Origin: Candidatus Saccharimonadota bacterium
GTDB lineage: Bacteria > Patescibacteriota > Saccharimonadia > Saccharimonadales > Saccharimonadaceae
NCBI GenBank assembly: GCA_017619315.1
Contig: JAFZSN010000004.1
Location: 1 to 64,000, forward strand
Direction of reading: 5' to 3'
Length of the DNA stretch: 64,000 nucleotides
The notes beneath the pieces were generated by a model. That model was not told the DNA's origin. It did no database searches and saw only the letters and a program-made list of their open reading frames with translations. Position numbers and translations under genes: made by a program. Of this stretch, positions 42,634 through 53,300 are shown in pieces; position 1 is the stretch's first letter, and every line of letters starts with the position of its first letter.

Positions 42634-43835
42634 AGGCTCTTTGCTTTATCCATTTGCGGATCACGCATCGCATTAATGTCTTCGTACGAACGTTCAACCT
42701 CAACATCAGGGTTAATCCCTTCTTTGTTGATCGAACGGCCCTTCGGCGTCAACCACTCAGCCGTCGTGACCTTAAGTACAGACCCACCAGACAAATTCAT
42801 CAGTTGCTGCACCACACCCTTACCAAAAGTCTTCTCGCCTACGAGTGTAGCCTTCTCGTAATCTTGCAAAGCCCCTGCCACAATCTCGCTAGCCGAAGCT
42901 GTCGAACCATTCACGAGAACAATCGTCTTAATATCTTTCAAAATAGCTTTACCTCTTCTGGCCGAAGTAGTCGTATCACCATAGTGCTTGGATTTCTGCA
43001 AAACTACTGGCTCGCCGTCAATCCAAAGGCTAAGTAGATCCTGGGCTGCCGACACATACCCGCCACCATTATTGCGAAGATCCAGAATTACCTTCTTGAT
43101 CCCCTTATCACTAAATTCATTGGCCATCCTCTGCACCATGGTGCCAGTATCGTCATCAAATCTTGTTACCGTAATAATCGCAGTCGAGCCATCGTACTCA
43201 ACGTAAGATGAAACATTATTAATCTGCTCACGTTTCATCTTATATTCGTGTTCTTTACCGTCGCGAACCACCGTCACGGAAACCTCAGTACCAGCCTCGC
43301 CCCTAACTTTATTCGATATTTCTTCAGTCGAAAGCGTATAGACTTCCTCGCCGTTCACCTTATAAATGATATCACCGGCCAATATCCCAGCCTTCCTCGC
43401 CGGGTTATCAGGTAAAGTCCTAAGCACTCTCACATAACCGTCACGGAGCCCCATTTCTACACCGATGCCACTACCGACATTGCCATGTAGATCATCATAA
43501 AAATCAGAAGCAGTCTCCGCACTCATATATACAGTATAAGGGTCACCAAGCGCATTAACTAACCCAGATTTAGCCCCCTCTATCACATCTTTCTCAGAGA
43601 TATCACCGTTATACGAAGTACTAAGCTCATTATAGACTTCATTCAAAGGTGACCAGTCAATCGACGACGAAGAAGAACTGGATTTAGATGACAAGCCAAG
43701 ATATGGTGCAAATCCACCAAATATATTATTCCAATTAGCCCCAACAACGACGCCGATTACCAACGTAATCACTGAAAAAATAATGGCATTGCCAAGACTA
43801 GTTTTTTTCTCTTTCCATTCCACTTTTTTGCTCAT
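42630..43835 (-). CDS. ctp: S41 family C-terminal processing peptidase (PDZ)
   Basis: The protein has 401 aa. An N-terminal membrane anchor (about 15-35) precedes a Ser-rich linker, a PDZ domain (GIGVEMGLRDGYVRVLRTLP, AGILAGDIIYKVNGEEV) and the catalytic part: VNGSTASASEIVAGAL with nucleophile Ser and GEKTFGKGVVQ with the Lys. It cleaves C-terminal ends of exported proteins, often peptidoglycan hydrolases; beside a PcsB-like hydrolase this is a likely regulator. TGATATAAT sits 8 nt before the ATG. The stop overlaps the next gene. Confidence 0.92.
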   Translation of the reverse strand: MSKKVEWKEKKTSLGNAIIFSVITLVIGVVVGANWNNIFGGFAPYLGLSSKSSSSSSSIDWSPLNEVYNELSTSYNGDISEKDVIEGAKSGLVNALGDPYTVYMSAETASDFYDDLHGNVGSGIGVEMGLRDGYVRVLRTLPDNPARKAGILAGDIIYKVNGEEVYTLSTEEISNKVRGEAGTEVSVTVVRDGKEHEYKMKREQINNVSSYVEYDGSTAIITVTRFDDDTGTMVQRMANEFSDKGIKKVILDLRNNGGGYVSAAQDLLSLWIDGEPVVLQKSKHYGDTTTSARRGKAILKDIKTIVLVNGSTASASEIVAGALQDYEKATLVGEKTFGKGVVQQLMNLSGGSVLKVTTAEWLTPKGRSINKEGINPDVEVERSYEDINAMRDPQMDKAKSL

Positions 43836-43843
43836 ACTTATAC

Positions 43844-43852
43844 ATTATATCA
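43844..43852 (-). promoter_or_regulatory. Extended -10 close to the ctp ATG
   Basis: TGATATAAT (TATAAT 43844-43849), then 8 nt and the ATG at 43835; predicted (near-)leaderless. Confidence 0.6.
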
Positions 43853-43895
43853 CAAAAAAATTAGGGAATTTGCATAAGAATTTTAGAGAAATCTA

Positions 43896-45062
43896 CTACA
43901 AATGAATAAAATTATATTGCCAAACTTCGCCAGCCGGAATCGTCCTCGCGCCAAAATCACCATAGTGCATGCTACCAGAATATAGATAAGTAGCATAAGC
44001 ATTATTATATTCAGTCACATTGATCGAACCATCAGAGTTTACGCTCTCTACCCAGAAAACGTGACCATAAGGATAACCGTCAACTTGGCCAATCGTATCA
44101 GCTGCCGGAGAGTGATCTACTCTATAACCAGCCGCCCTCGCGCCATCATCCCACGAATAAGCGTTACCCCAACCAACCGCTACGCCATAAGCCTCATAAG
44201 CTTTCCAACCAGCATAGCTCACGCATTCACAAACATATCCACCGATCTTATGCCAACCATAACCATCTTCCCAATAAGTAAGATACGCATCTTGCCGGGC
44301 CGGACAATCACCTTGCCAAGGATAAGTATTAGCACCAGTGTAAGCCGAACCACGATAAAGCTCTGGATGAGCTTCCTGCTCAGCTTTCTCTGCTTCGCGT
44401 TGCGCCAATTGTGCTGCTTTCGCCTCCTCGGCATAAGCCTCGGCGTCATTTTCAAATTTAGCAACCAAATTCTGCTGTTCGGTTCTCTTGGCCACCATAC
44501 TCTCCTTGGCGGCTTTTTGTTGAGTCAAAAGATCTTCAACCTCAGCTTTATCGGCCTCCAACTTTTCTTTCGCCTTCTTTACCGTCTCAGCGGTAGCACT
44601 AATCTGTTGTTTCACGACCTCAGCACGAGCGGCCCTCTCAGCCAAATCAGAAATCGAATTAGCGCCAGCTAAAATCTTGATTGGCTCTGAATCCGATTCA
44701 AAATGCATATTAATCAAAAGTTCTGCGAGCGCCTCTTGCTCCTCCACGAGCTTAGCCTCGGTCTTCTCAATTTGTTTCTTAAGATCATCAATCTCAACCT
44801 GCGTCTCTACAATTTCAGCTTCTTTACCTGCGATCTCGGCATTTAGTTCGTTAACCCTAGCCTGATACGCATTGGCGGAATTAGCCGCTGAAGCAGCGTT
44901 TTGCCTTGCAGCTTTCTCCTTCTCGACCGCCTCACGACAAGCCGCAGAGTTTTGGCACGCTTTAGAAATAGCACCAGCATTATGATAAACCGGAATCATT
45001 CCAATCAACAAAGCTCCCACCAAAGACAAAACAACGATATTTTTGTTTTTACGTTTTACCAT
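43896..45062 (-). CDS. PcsB-like peptidoglycan hydrolase (coiled coil + CHAP)
   Basis: The protein has 388 aa from ATG 45062 (the longer frame runs into its promoter). Signal peptide (about 5-27), then ~200 residues of two coiled coils (AEIAGKEAEIVETQVEIDDL, VKKAKEKLEADKAEVEDL). A CHAP domain follows with Cys280 (CECVSYAGWKAYEA) and His334 (YPYGHVFWVESV). This is the organisation of PcsB, whose coiled coil is activated by FtsEX to cleave cell wall at division; ftsX lies 19 nt away and ftsE next. TGCTATAAT is 6 nt before the ATG, so it may also be transcribed alone, leaderless. Confidence 0.88.
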   Translation of the reverse strand: MVKRKNKNIVVLSLVGALLIGMIPVYHNAGAISKACQNSAACREAVEKEKAARQNAASAANSANAYQARVNELNAEIAGKEAEIVETQVEIDDLKKQIEKTEAKLVEEQEALAELLINMHFESDSEPIKILAGANSISDLAERAARAEVVKQQISATAETVKKAKEKLEADKAEVEDLLTQQKAAKESMVAKRTEQQNLVAKFENDAEAYAEEAKAAQLAQREAEKAEQEAHPELYRGSAYTGANTYPWQGDCPARQDAYLTYWEDGYGWHKIGGYVCECVSYAGWKAYEAYGVAVGWGNAYSWDDGARAAGYRVDHSPAADTIGQVDGYPYGHVFWVESVNSDGSINVTEYNNAYATYLYSGSMHYGDFGARTIPAGEVWQYNFIHL

Positions 45063-45068
45063 AAGCTT

Positions 45069-45077
45069 ATTATAGCA
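45069..45077 (-). promoter_or_regulatory. Extended -10 6 nt before the PcsB-like gene
   Basis: TGCTATAAT with AAGCTT and then ATG 45062; it lies just before the end of ftsX. Confidence 0.55.
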
Positions 45078-45081
45078 CACT

Positions 45082-46134
45082 CTAGGCTTTATTCAAGTAC
45101 TTTGATACAGCAAGTCTTGCTGACAATCGGCCAATCACCACACCAAGTACCATAAATACTAGATAAACCAAGATCAACTTATTAGATTCAAGGACATCCG
45201 TAATTGTCGAAACGTCAATCCCGTACCCAGAGAGCTTCGGCGCCATAAACATAAAACCAAAGAACGAAATCGTCGCCGCAATCACCCCAGCAATCAAACC
45301 GCAAATCTCTGCTTCAATTAAGAACGGCCCACGGATAAAGTTCTTCTCCGCGCCCACAAGTTTCATCATATAAATCTCCTCACGCCTAGAGAAAATTGCC
45401 ATCCTGATAGTCGAGAAGATGATCAGTACCGAAATCACAAGGAACACGATCGCAAGAATAAACCCACCTGTCCTTGCAATTCTGGCCCAAGTCGTAATCG
45501 TCGCAATTTCCGCCTGATTTACATCATAAGTCGGAGCTTTTTCTTTATCAACAAATAACTTAAACTCTTCATCTTCCTCCACAATCTTCTTGATGCTAGA
45601 CAAATCATCAACATTATAAACTTTAATACGAATCGTGCCCTGCATCTTCGAAATCATCATCTTCCTCATATCTTCATCAAGCACGCTAATCACTTCGTCA
45701 CTACCTTCATTCTCCTTCAAAAACTTCTCATATTCTTCTTCAGAATTCGAGGCTTCAACCGATTTCACATTAGGATCGCTTGCTACCATGCCCTTCAAAA
45801 CTTCAAGTTGCTGCGAAGCAACACCAGGCTTCAAATAAATAGTAATATCAATCTTATCCTTCATCATCTCTGCAGTGTTAGTAAGAATCACGCTAGCCAC
45901 CACAGTGACAAAAAGAATAATCAAAGTAATAGACATCACAGCGGTCGCTGCCGTCGAAAGCCAAATATTTCGCCCAAAACCTTTAGCGCCATATTTCGCA
46001 ATCCTAGCCTGCGTCCGGAGGGGGTGCTTTTTTCTAGTCCGCTGCATCGTTTTTAGACTTTTCTTCGCAGTAGTCTTCAACTTCCGATCTTTCGAGACTT
46101 TGTTTTCCTTTTTTTCTTCTTTTTCTTTCGCCAT
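45082..46134 (-). CDS. ftsX: Cell division protein FtsX
   Basis: The protein has 350 aa. A ~60-residue Lys/Arg-rich cytoplasmic N-terminus leads to TM1 (STAATAVMSITLIILFVTVV). An extracellular domain follows (IDITIYLKPGVASQQLEVLK ... QGTIRIKVYN), then three C-terminal helices (GGFILAIVFLVISVLIIFST, LIAGVIAATISFFGFMF, LVYLVFMVLGVVIG). The exported domain passes the FtsE ATPase signal to the PcsB-like hydrolase. The start lies 1 nt after the ftsE stop. Confidence 0.92.
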   Translation of the reverse strand: MAKEKEEKKENKVSKDRKLKTTAKKSLKTMQRTRKKHPLRTQARIAKYGAKGFGRNIWLSTAATAVMSITLIILFVTVVASVILTNTAEMMKDKIDITIYLKPGVASQQLEVLKGMVASDPNVKSVEASNSEEEYEKFLKENEGSDEVISVLDEDMRKMMISKMQGTIRIKVYNVDDLSSIKKIVEEDEEFKLFVDKEKAPTYDVNQAEIATITTWARIARTGGFILAIVFLVISVLIIFSTIRMAIFSRREEIYMMKLVGAEKNFIRGPFLIEAEICGLIAGVIAATISFFGFMFMAPKLSGYGIDVSTITDVLESNKLILVYLVFMVLGVVIGRLSARLAVSKYLNKA

Positions 46135-46135
46135 T

Positions 46136-46897
46136 TTATACCACCTTCTTCCTTAATGCATGACCAGGAGTCTGAACAGCACGAACAGGAGTCTTAGGAG
46201 CTGGAGTTTCGTCCAGCTTATAAATACCGTGATTTTTCTGATCATTCACGATCTTACCATCTTTCAAAGTAATAACACGCTTTTGCAAAGTATTCACAAT
46301 TCCCTCATTGTGAGTGGTGACTAGTATAGTCGTACCGAAATCATTAATCTTCTTGAGGAGCTGAATTATTTCTTCAGTGGTTAGCTTATCAAGGTTAGCC
46401 GTAGGCTCGTCAGCGATCAAAATCTTAGGCTGCCTCGCTACAGAACGCGCAATCGAAACCCTTTGCTGCTGCCCGCCAGATAGCTGATCCGGGAATTTCT
46501 TCGCCTGATCTAGAAGATCAACGAGTTCAAGTACCTTCGGTACAGTCTTGCGAATCTCTTTATTACTCATGCCAGCAATTTCAAGCGCAAAAGCCACATT
46601 CTCGTAAACCGTCCTTCTAGGAAGTAACTTAAAATCCTGGAAAACCACACCAAGACGTCGCCTATAACCAGGGACGTGGCGTTTCTTCACATAATCAAGA
46701 TCAATTCCACCAATAATAATCTTACCAGAATCCGGGTTCTCTTCCTTGGTGATCATTTTCATCAAAGTAGACTTACCGGCCCCAGATTTACCAACTAAGA
46801 ACACAAATTCATTCGGTTCGATATGAAGCGATACAGAATCAAGTGCTGGAGTATCGTCTCCAGGATATTTCTTAGTTACTGAATCTAGCAATATCAT
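46136..46897 (-). CDS. ftsE: Cell division ATPase FtsE
   Basis: The protein has 253 aa, an ABC ATPase: Walker A GKSGAGKSTLMKM (about 37-49), the signature QLSGGQQQRVSIARS, Walker B PKILIADEPTANLD, and the H-loop TTHNEG. FtsE powers FtsX at the septum. A Pro-rich C-terminal extension (about 228-253) is unusual. TGTTAAAAT sits 6 nt before the ATG (46904-46912), so the operon's first mRNA is predicted leaderless. Confidence 0.95.
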   Translation of the reverse strand: MILLDSVTKKYPGDDTPALDSVSLHIEPNEFVFLVGKSGAGKSTLMKMITKEENPDSGKIIIGGIDLDYVKKRHVPGYRRRLGVVFQDFKLLPRRTVYENVAFALEIAGMSNKEIRKTVPKVLELVDLLDQAKKFPDQLSGGQQQRVSIARSVARQPKILIADEPTANLDKLTTEEIIQLLKKINDFGTTILVTTHNEGIVNTLQKRVITLKDGKIVNDQKNHGIYKLDETPAPKTPVRAVQTPGHALRKKVV

Positions 46898-46903
46898 GAT
46901 GTT

Positions 46904-46912
46904 ATTTTAACA
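46904..46912 (-). promoter_or_regulatory. Extended -10 6 nt before the ftsE ATG
   Basis: TGTTAAAAT (-10 at 46904-46909), spacer AACATC, ATG 46897. Confidence 0.55.
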
Positions 46913-46954
46913 CAAGTATTATTATTTGCAACAGATGTTACATTAAAATTCGAA

Positions 46955-49270
46955 CTAAATAGACTTGATGTGGAAAGTGATATTACGTGTCTTTTGACCA
47001 TCCGCCTGATAAATCGTTCCTGGAGTAATAATTGCATTAGGATTCTTTGCCTGGACCTCGGCCAACGCTTCGTCATAAGTTTTATCTGTAGTCACGGTCA
47101 AATCTTCTTCCTTGTATACGCCAAGGTCAATTTCCTTCTTTCTAGAAGCCTTTTCGAGCAACAAGTTCATGTCAACCTCAGCCCCAGCAGTATAAGCTGT
47201 CAACTTGAAATCGTGTAGTACGGATTTCTTAAATTCACCCACCACGCCGATTAGCTCATCACCAACATAAATGAGAGCCGCGCGCTTCGGATCATACGAA
47301 GCCATCTCTAGAGCTGGCTTCTCAAAAGGCGCATATTTCACCACGATACCCAATTCTTCAAACACCTTAGCGATATACTTCTTAGCTTTATAAAATGCAG
47401 TCTCGTTAGACTTTCTCTCCGCCACCAAAATCCCCAGCGACATTTTCTCCGCCGGCACCTTCTCAGAATCTAGGCCGAATCGTTTAGGATAAACCTTATT
47501 CATTTCAAAAATCGCAAATTTCTCAACCGGCATTTTTTCGTTTTTGTAAGCCTTCTCAAGAAGACTCGGCATCAGTGACTGCCTCACATACATCAGCTCC
47601 GGCGAAATCGAATTTACAATCCGATAAGAATTCGCTGTGTCCTGCGATGCGTTCTTTAACAGTCTCTCGCTAACAAAACTATATGACAAAATCTCATTAG
47701 CACCATATTTTACCAGCAAGTTCCTAAGATTACTCTTAAGTTCCCACATTGCATTTGAACCAGCCGTCGCGTGTAGCGGCAAAACCGGCGAAATATTATC
47801 ATAACCAAGTAGACGTCCAACTTCTTCAATAATATCTTCTTTAATATGAATATCCATTCGCCAAGCCGGTGCGGTAATCTTAAACAAATTCTTTCGATCC
47901 TTAACCGCAAAACCAACGTTCTCCAAAGTCTTAATTACAAGCTCTTTGCCATAATCAGTCCCGAGCAAGCCATTGATTTCACTAAGTCCAATCATTATCT
48001 CATTGTTGTCATTTTTACAACAATTCTCATCGGCCATACCGGCAATCTTAAACCCATCCGACAGCATCTCCGCACATTTACCCGCAACCCCCAAAGTCTG
48101 ATAAGGCGATAAGCCCTTTGTGAATCTCGTAATCGCTTCCGAGAAAATACCATGCGCCATCTGAGTCTTACGCAAATTATACAAACTAAATGTTGCGGCT
48201 TCAATTATTATATTCTTCGTATTCTCATCAATCATCGTGGACTTTCCACCCATCGCACCAGCTAGCGCCACCGGCACATCACCAGAGCAAATCACTATAT
48301 CATTCTCATTTAAAAAAACTTCTGTATCATCAAGTAGCACAATCTTCTCGCCGTCACGAGCCAGTCTAACTTTAATTTCGGGTCGCGGAGTCTTAGAAAC
48401 TTTCACAAATTTATCGTAATCAAACGCATGCAAAGGCTGCCCATAAAGTAACATTAAATAATTCGTAGCGTCTACAATCGGGTCGATCGGCTTCATGCCA
48501 GACTTTGAAATCACCGTATCTTGCCAGGTGAGATATTTCTGCTTCATCTCACCATGTTTTTCAAGTACAACCGCACTATATCTCTGGCAAATCTCTGGCT
48601 TTTCAATCGCTACCGTAGGATTAAACTCCGCCTTATCCGCTACATGACCAGAAGTCTTAAACGCCAGCGGCTGCTCTACGAATTTAACCCCAAGAATTCC
48701 CGCCACTTCTCTAGCAAAACCAATAATTCCAAAGCAATCCGGGCGATGAGTTAAAGATTTGTTCTCAATTTCGAGCACAAGATCAGATAATTCAAATACA
48801 TCGGCTAATGAGTCACCAGGTTTAGCAGCCTCAGGTGAAATTTCAACAATCCCACTATGGTCATCACCAAAATCTAGCTCGTCCGCACCAGCCAACATCC
48901 CGCAAGAATCGTATCCGCGCATCTTGCGCTCGCCAATTACAAAAGGCGCATCCTCATGTACGCTAGCCGGCACAGTAGCTCCCGGCGCGATCCAAGCCGC
49001 AAGCATCCCTTCTCTCACATTTGGCGCACCACACACCACTTGCACCAAGTCTTTCTTACCAACATTTATTTGACAAAGTGTCAAATGTGTGTCGGGAATC
49101 TTTTCACATGATTCAACTTTCACTACATAAATCTTGTCGTACTTACGCGTCTCATCAATCACTCCTTCAACTTCAACCAGTCTCGCGCCAATCAAGCGAA
49201 TCAAATCCTGATTCTTAACGTCTTCAGGAATTTCCACATATTTTTTAAGCCAATTTAATGATATCTTCAT
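46955..49270 (-). CDS. pheT: Phenylalanyl-tRNA synthetase beta subunit
   Basis: The protein has 771 aa. N-terminal MKISLNWLKKYVEIPEDV, EMAP-type tRNA-binding domain (VESCEKIPDTHLTLCQINVG ... VVCGAPNVREGM), B3/B4 editing (TNYLMLLYGQPLHAFDYDK), B5, core and a C-terminal anticodon-binding-like end (VTTDKTYDEALAEVQA). With PheS it forms the alpha2beta2 enzyme. It follows pheS by 12 nt and is preceded by GGGAGGAG. Confidence 0.95.
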   Translation of the reverse strand: MKISLNWLKKYVEIPEDVKNQDLIRLIGARLVEVEGVIDETRKYDKIYVVKVESCEKIPDTHLTLCQINVGKKDLVQVVCGAPNVREGMLAAWIAPGATVPASVHEDAPFVIGERKMRGYDSCGMLAGADELDFGDDHSGIVEISPEAAKPGDSLADVFELSDLVLEIENKSLTHRPDCFGIIGFAREVAGILGVKFVEQPLAFKTSGHVADKAEFNPTVAIEKPEICQRYSAVVLEKHGEMKQKYLTWQDTVISKSGMKPIDPIVDATNYLMLLYGQPLHAFDYDKFVKVSKTPRPEIKVRLARDGEKIVLLDDTEVFLNENDIVICSGDVPVALAGAMGGKSTMIDENTKNIIIEAATFSLYNLRKTQMAHGIFSEAITRFTKGLSPYQTLGVAGKCAEMLSDGFKIAGMADENCCKNDNNEIMIGLSEINGLLGTDYGKELVIKTLENVGFAVKDRKNLFKITAPAWRMDIHIKEDIIEEVGRLLGYDNISPVLPLHATAGSNAMWELKSNLRNLLVKYGANEILSYSFVSERLLKNASQDTANSYRIVNSISPELMYVRQSLMPSLLEKAYKNEKMPVEKFAIFEMNKVYPKRFGLDSEKVPAEKMSLGILVAERKSNETAFYKAKKYIAKVFEELGIVVKYAPFEKPALEMASYDPKRAALIYVGDELIGVVGEFKKSVLHDFKLTAYTAGAEVDMNLLLEKASRKKEIDLGVYKEEDLTVTTDKTYDEALAEVQAKNPNAIITPGTIYQADGQKTRNITFHIKSI

Positions 49271-49282
49271 CGCATCTCCTCC

Positions 49283-50242
49283 CTAGTTAAACTTCCTTAA
49301 GAATTTCAGATTTCCACTTTCGAAATATCGCACATCAGGAAGACCATATTTCAGCATCACCAAGCGGTCAATCCCGCCACCCCAGGCAAAACCATGATAT
49401 TTGCTTGGATCGATCCCTGCCATTTTAAGCACATTTGGATGAATCATCCCACACCCAAGCATCTCAAGGAAATCACCCTTCTTGCCACCAAGATCGCGTG
49501 GCTTCTCAATCATAAATTCGAGGCTAGGCTCCGTAAACGGGAAATATCCAGGCTGCGTCCTAATGTTTAGTTTCTGTCCATAATATTTCTCAAAAAATTC
49601 ACGCAAAATCCCCAGCATCTGTCCCATAGTACAATCCGACGAGACATACACACCTTCGCACTGGTAAAAAGTATGCTCGTGTGTCGCATCAACATCTTCG
49701 TTACGGAAAACCCTTCCCGGCACCACCACTGAAATGGCTTTGTCTTCGTCCAAATTCCTTTTAAACTGTTTCAATACGCGATGTTGCATCGTAGATGTAT
49801 GAGCTGGCGGGATCAAACCTTCCTCAGTTCGGAAAGTGTCATAACCATCTCTCGCTGGATGTTCTTTTGGGAAATTCAAAGTATCAAACATATGATATTC
49901 ATCATCAAGCTGACGCGATTCCACCACATCAAACCCCATCATTCGGTAAATTGATGTCACTATGTCAAGCTCCTTCATCAAAGGATGCGCTGAACCCATC
50001 TCTGCAGGATAAAACTCTGGCGAGGGCTCATTCGTCCCCGACCATGCTGTAATATCAATAGCAACCGAGTCCTCATTGATTGCAGCTTTCTCCGCTTCAG
50101 CAATCGCACTAAGAATCTCATTTCGCTTCGCATTAATCATGCGACCGAACTCGGCTCTCTTCTCCGGCGCCATCTCACGGATTTTTGCCGCTTCATCGTT
50201 TATCTTTTTTAATTCTTGTTTTAGCTTATCAACATCTACCAT
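49283..50242 (-). CDS. pheS: Phenylalanyl-tRNA synthetase alpha subunit
   Basis: The protein has 319 aa. After the N-terminal coiled coil (KLKQELKKINDEAAKIREM) come the class II motifs: HPLMKELDIVTSIYRMMGF (motif 1), RVFRNEDVDATHEHTFYQCE (motif 2) and GFAWGGGIDRLVMLKYGLPD (motif 3). It supplies the catalytic site for Phe activation. TATAAT lies ~11 nt before the ATG, so the leader is very short. Confidence 0.95.
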   Translation of the reverse strand: MVDVDKLKQELKKINDEAAKIREMAPEKRAEFGRMINAKRNEILSAIAEAEKAAINEDSVAIDITAWSGTNEPSPEFYPAEMGSAHPLMKELDIVTSIYRMMGFDVVESRQLDDEYHMFDTLNFPKEHPARDGYDTFRTEEGLIPPAHTSTMQHRVLKQFKRNLDEDKAISVVVPGRVFRNEDVDATHEHTFYQCEGVYVSSDCTMGQMLGILREFFEKYYGQKLNIRTQPGYFPFTEPSLEFMIEKPRDLGGKKGDFLEMLGCGMIHPNVLKMAGIDPSKYHGFAWGGGIDRLVMLKYGLPDVRYFESGNLKFLRKFN

Positions 50243-50301
50243 ACGTAATATATATTATACCCCTAAATGCCAAATTTTCCAAAACACTTCAAATCTGAAC
50301 G

Positions 50302-53300
50302 CTAAGCCGCAAAACTACGATTTCGAACATCAGCAAAGGAAATAACATTCAGAAGCACTACGTCAGAAGCCAAAGTATTTTCATTATCAAATAGAAGCGT
50401 ACCATCATCCTCGACCGCCGGTTCGCCAAAAGTATACCTTTCTGTCGGATCATACTCCGCGATATAATTACCATAATCAATAATATCGAGAAGAGCAACC
50501 ACAGTATCCTTATCAAGTCCTGACTTCCTAGCCAACATTCCTTCGTAAGAATTATCCAAAGGATTTTCTTCGTAGTACTCATCAAGGAAGGCCGAAACCG
50601 CAGATTGTTCAATCAATCCCATCGATTCTGCCAAAGCCTGATCTTCAATAAATCTCTGGTAGTATTTAGCCGTATCCCACCCCGGTGAAGCGCTAAAAGC
50701 TGCATTTTCTTGGTCAATTGTATTTCCGGCTACACAGGATTCTCCGCCCACATACCCCACATTCGCCACCGCAGTCGAATTGCCAACCACATCGATCGCA
50801 TCACCAATCACAGGGATTGCCCCGATCGCCGAATCAGCCACCGAGCTACCAGTCGATCCAGCAGTCACGGCATTAACAATATTTTGATCAGCAATCCCAA
50901 AGGCTGACTCACGCTGATCGCAGAAAGTAATGTATTTCGCCAAATCAGAATCATTATCAATCACCACATTACCATCACTTGTCTCGCCATCAAAATTATT
51001 ATCGAGCACATTAACGATAGCAAGAGGATCGGCTTCAATCGTGGTAGTATCTGTAACTACGTAAGGGTTACAAAACGCATCGCCAACTGCGCCAATCGAA
51101 GCAAGGTATGGACAGGTATCCTCATATTCTTCCTCAGTCGGCAAAGTTTCATTGATATCATAAGCTGAAGCCGTCGGCGTCATCGCGACAACCGAAGACG
51201 TAACCGCCGAACTACTCGCCGTTATGACATCCATCAAGGTACTAGATGACACGAAACTCATCAGCTTAGTCAACAATACTCCCATAAACGTATTATTTGA
51301 CGTCATATCAAACGGGCTGAGCGTCAACCTCTCATATCTCGCATTCTGAGCTATCACTTTCTCCTGTTCGGCAGCGTAGGCAATGTATTTTTCTCGATTC
51401 GACAAGGAGCCACCATTGGCTCTATGATTACCGCCCTGATACATCAGGCTCCCCGACACAAGTGCATTTCCAAGATCCTCCCCTCCTATATTCGACACCA
51501 GATCACGAGTCAGCGCTTTACCAGCCATAGGTGCAATTACACCGACGACGGCCGAAACAACAATGCCAATAGCCACCGCGGTAGCAATACCTTTGATCGT
51601 ATTATAGATTAAAGGACCACAACCAGCAAGCGAAGCGCCAAATGTAAATGGCGCACCAATTGCACTCGCAATACAAGCAGCCACCTCGATAGCATCCTTG
51701 ACCCCGCCCGCCAAACTAACAGCAAGTTTTGACAAAGCGCAAGTCTTAAACATAGTCATACTAGTACCAAGCCCACCCAAAATCCTATTCAGCCCCGATG
51801 ACATATTAAAGCTTTGAACGCTTGCATCATTAGTGTCAACTTTACCATTTCCAAACAACGCCCCAACTGCGCTAGACTGCATAGCAGACTTCTTCGTCGT
51901 AACCTCTTTTGTAGTCAATGTTTTAATACCATCCGCCGTATCAGAAGTAGTATTGACGTTAACAAAATTCGACATCTGATCATTATCATTCCAAGCCACG
52001 CCTGTCTTTTCCAAAACTTCATTCTTATTCTCAACCTTCTCATTTAGAGCGTTACTGAGTTCATTGATCGGCGCATCACTACCATCTCCAGATTTCGTCT
52101 TGTCAACGGTCTCAAAATACCCAGTAGTTAGATTAATAATCTGCAAAGCCTCACTCGCAGAAACCAGTAAACTAATAGCACCCACCACATTCATTACCGT
52201 ACAAGCAACATTCACAACCTGAGAGGCATTCCCGACTGCCTTATCAGCAGTTTCGGAGATTTTCGGTGTCACCTTGTCAGCAACACTAGTAATCTTGGCT
52301 TTCGCCTCAGACGGATCAACCATGTTTTTACGATTAAACCCATCAATTTTCTCTTCTGCTTCAGATGACGAAAAATCAACATCATCACCATCTTCGGTTT
52401 TATTGATATCTACACGTTTTACTGACCCACCCTCAACCTCATCGGTTCTACCAGCAAGTATATCCTGCGCCACTTTGCCTCTATTCTCAACATCTGCCTC
52501 TTCAACTTTTTTACGATAGTTCTCAAACATATTACGGGTCAAATTATTACTTTGCAAAAACTTTTTTGTTAAACTTCCAAACCAGTTCGCAATCGCACCC
52601 CGCCAGGTCATCGAACCAGAATCATATTTACTAGAAAAACCATCATTATTGGCATAGTAAGACTTAAAATCTACCGCCCCGTCCCCAATCTCACTTGCAA
52701 CCTTAGAATCAGCGGCAATTAGTATTAGTTTCCCCTCGTCATCAAAATACTTGAACACACGCGCAGATTTAGCCCCATCAGCATATTTGTAATCATCGTC
52801 ATACTCAATCCCCTGCACTGACAATTTCTTCGCCTGATCCTTAGTAACCGTAAAAGTATCAGAACTAAAAATCCGGCCCTTAACCGGGTTCTTGACGTTA
52901 ACACCATCAGGAACATTCCTGCCAGCAGGATTCATTTGCATCTTGAAAAAAGACGCCGAACGCAATGATGCAGAAGTTTGCATTGAATTATGTTCTTGCA
53001 CCAAATTAGCCACCAGGCTAAAAGGTTGGAACGACTGCGTCAATGACATCGCGCCGCCAACACCAAAAACCATAAAAATCAAACCGAACAATAACCCTTT
53101 CCCTTTCCCGGAAATCGTGAACCTACCCTTACCCTTACCTTTTCCCTTGCCTTTACCTACACTAGCCCTATATAATCCACCACCAGATTCTTCTCTTTCT
53201 TTTGCACCAAGTACTCCACCGCCACCACGATAAAGTCCCCCTTCACCATCTTGATCAGCGGCATCAGCTTCAAGGTTATTTAATTCATTTTTAGCTGCGT

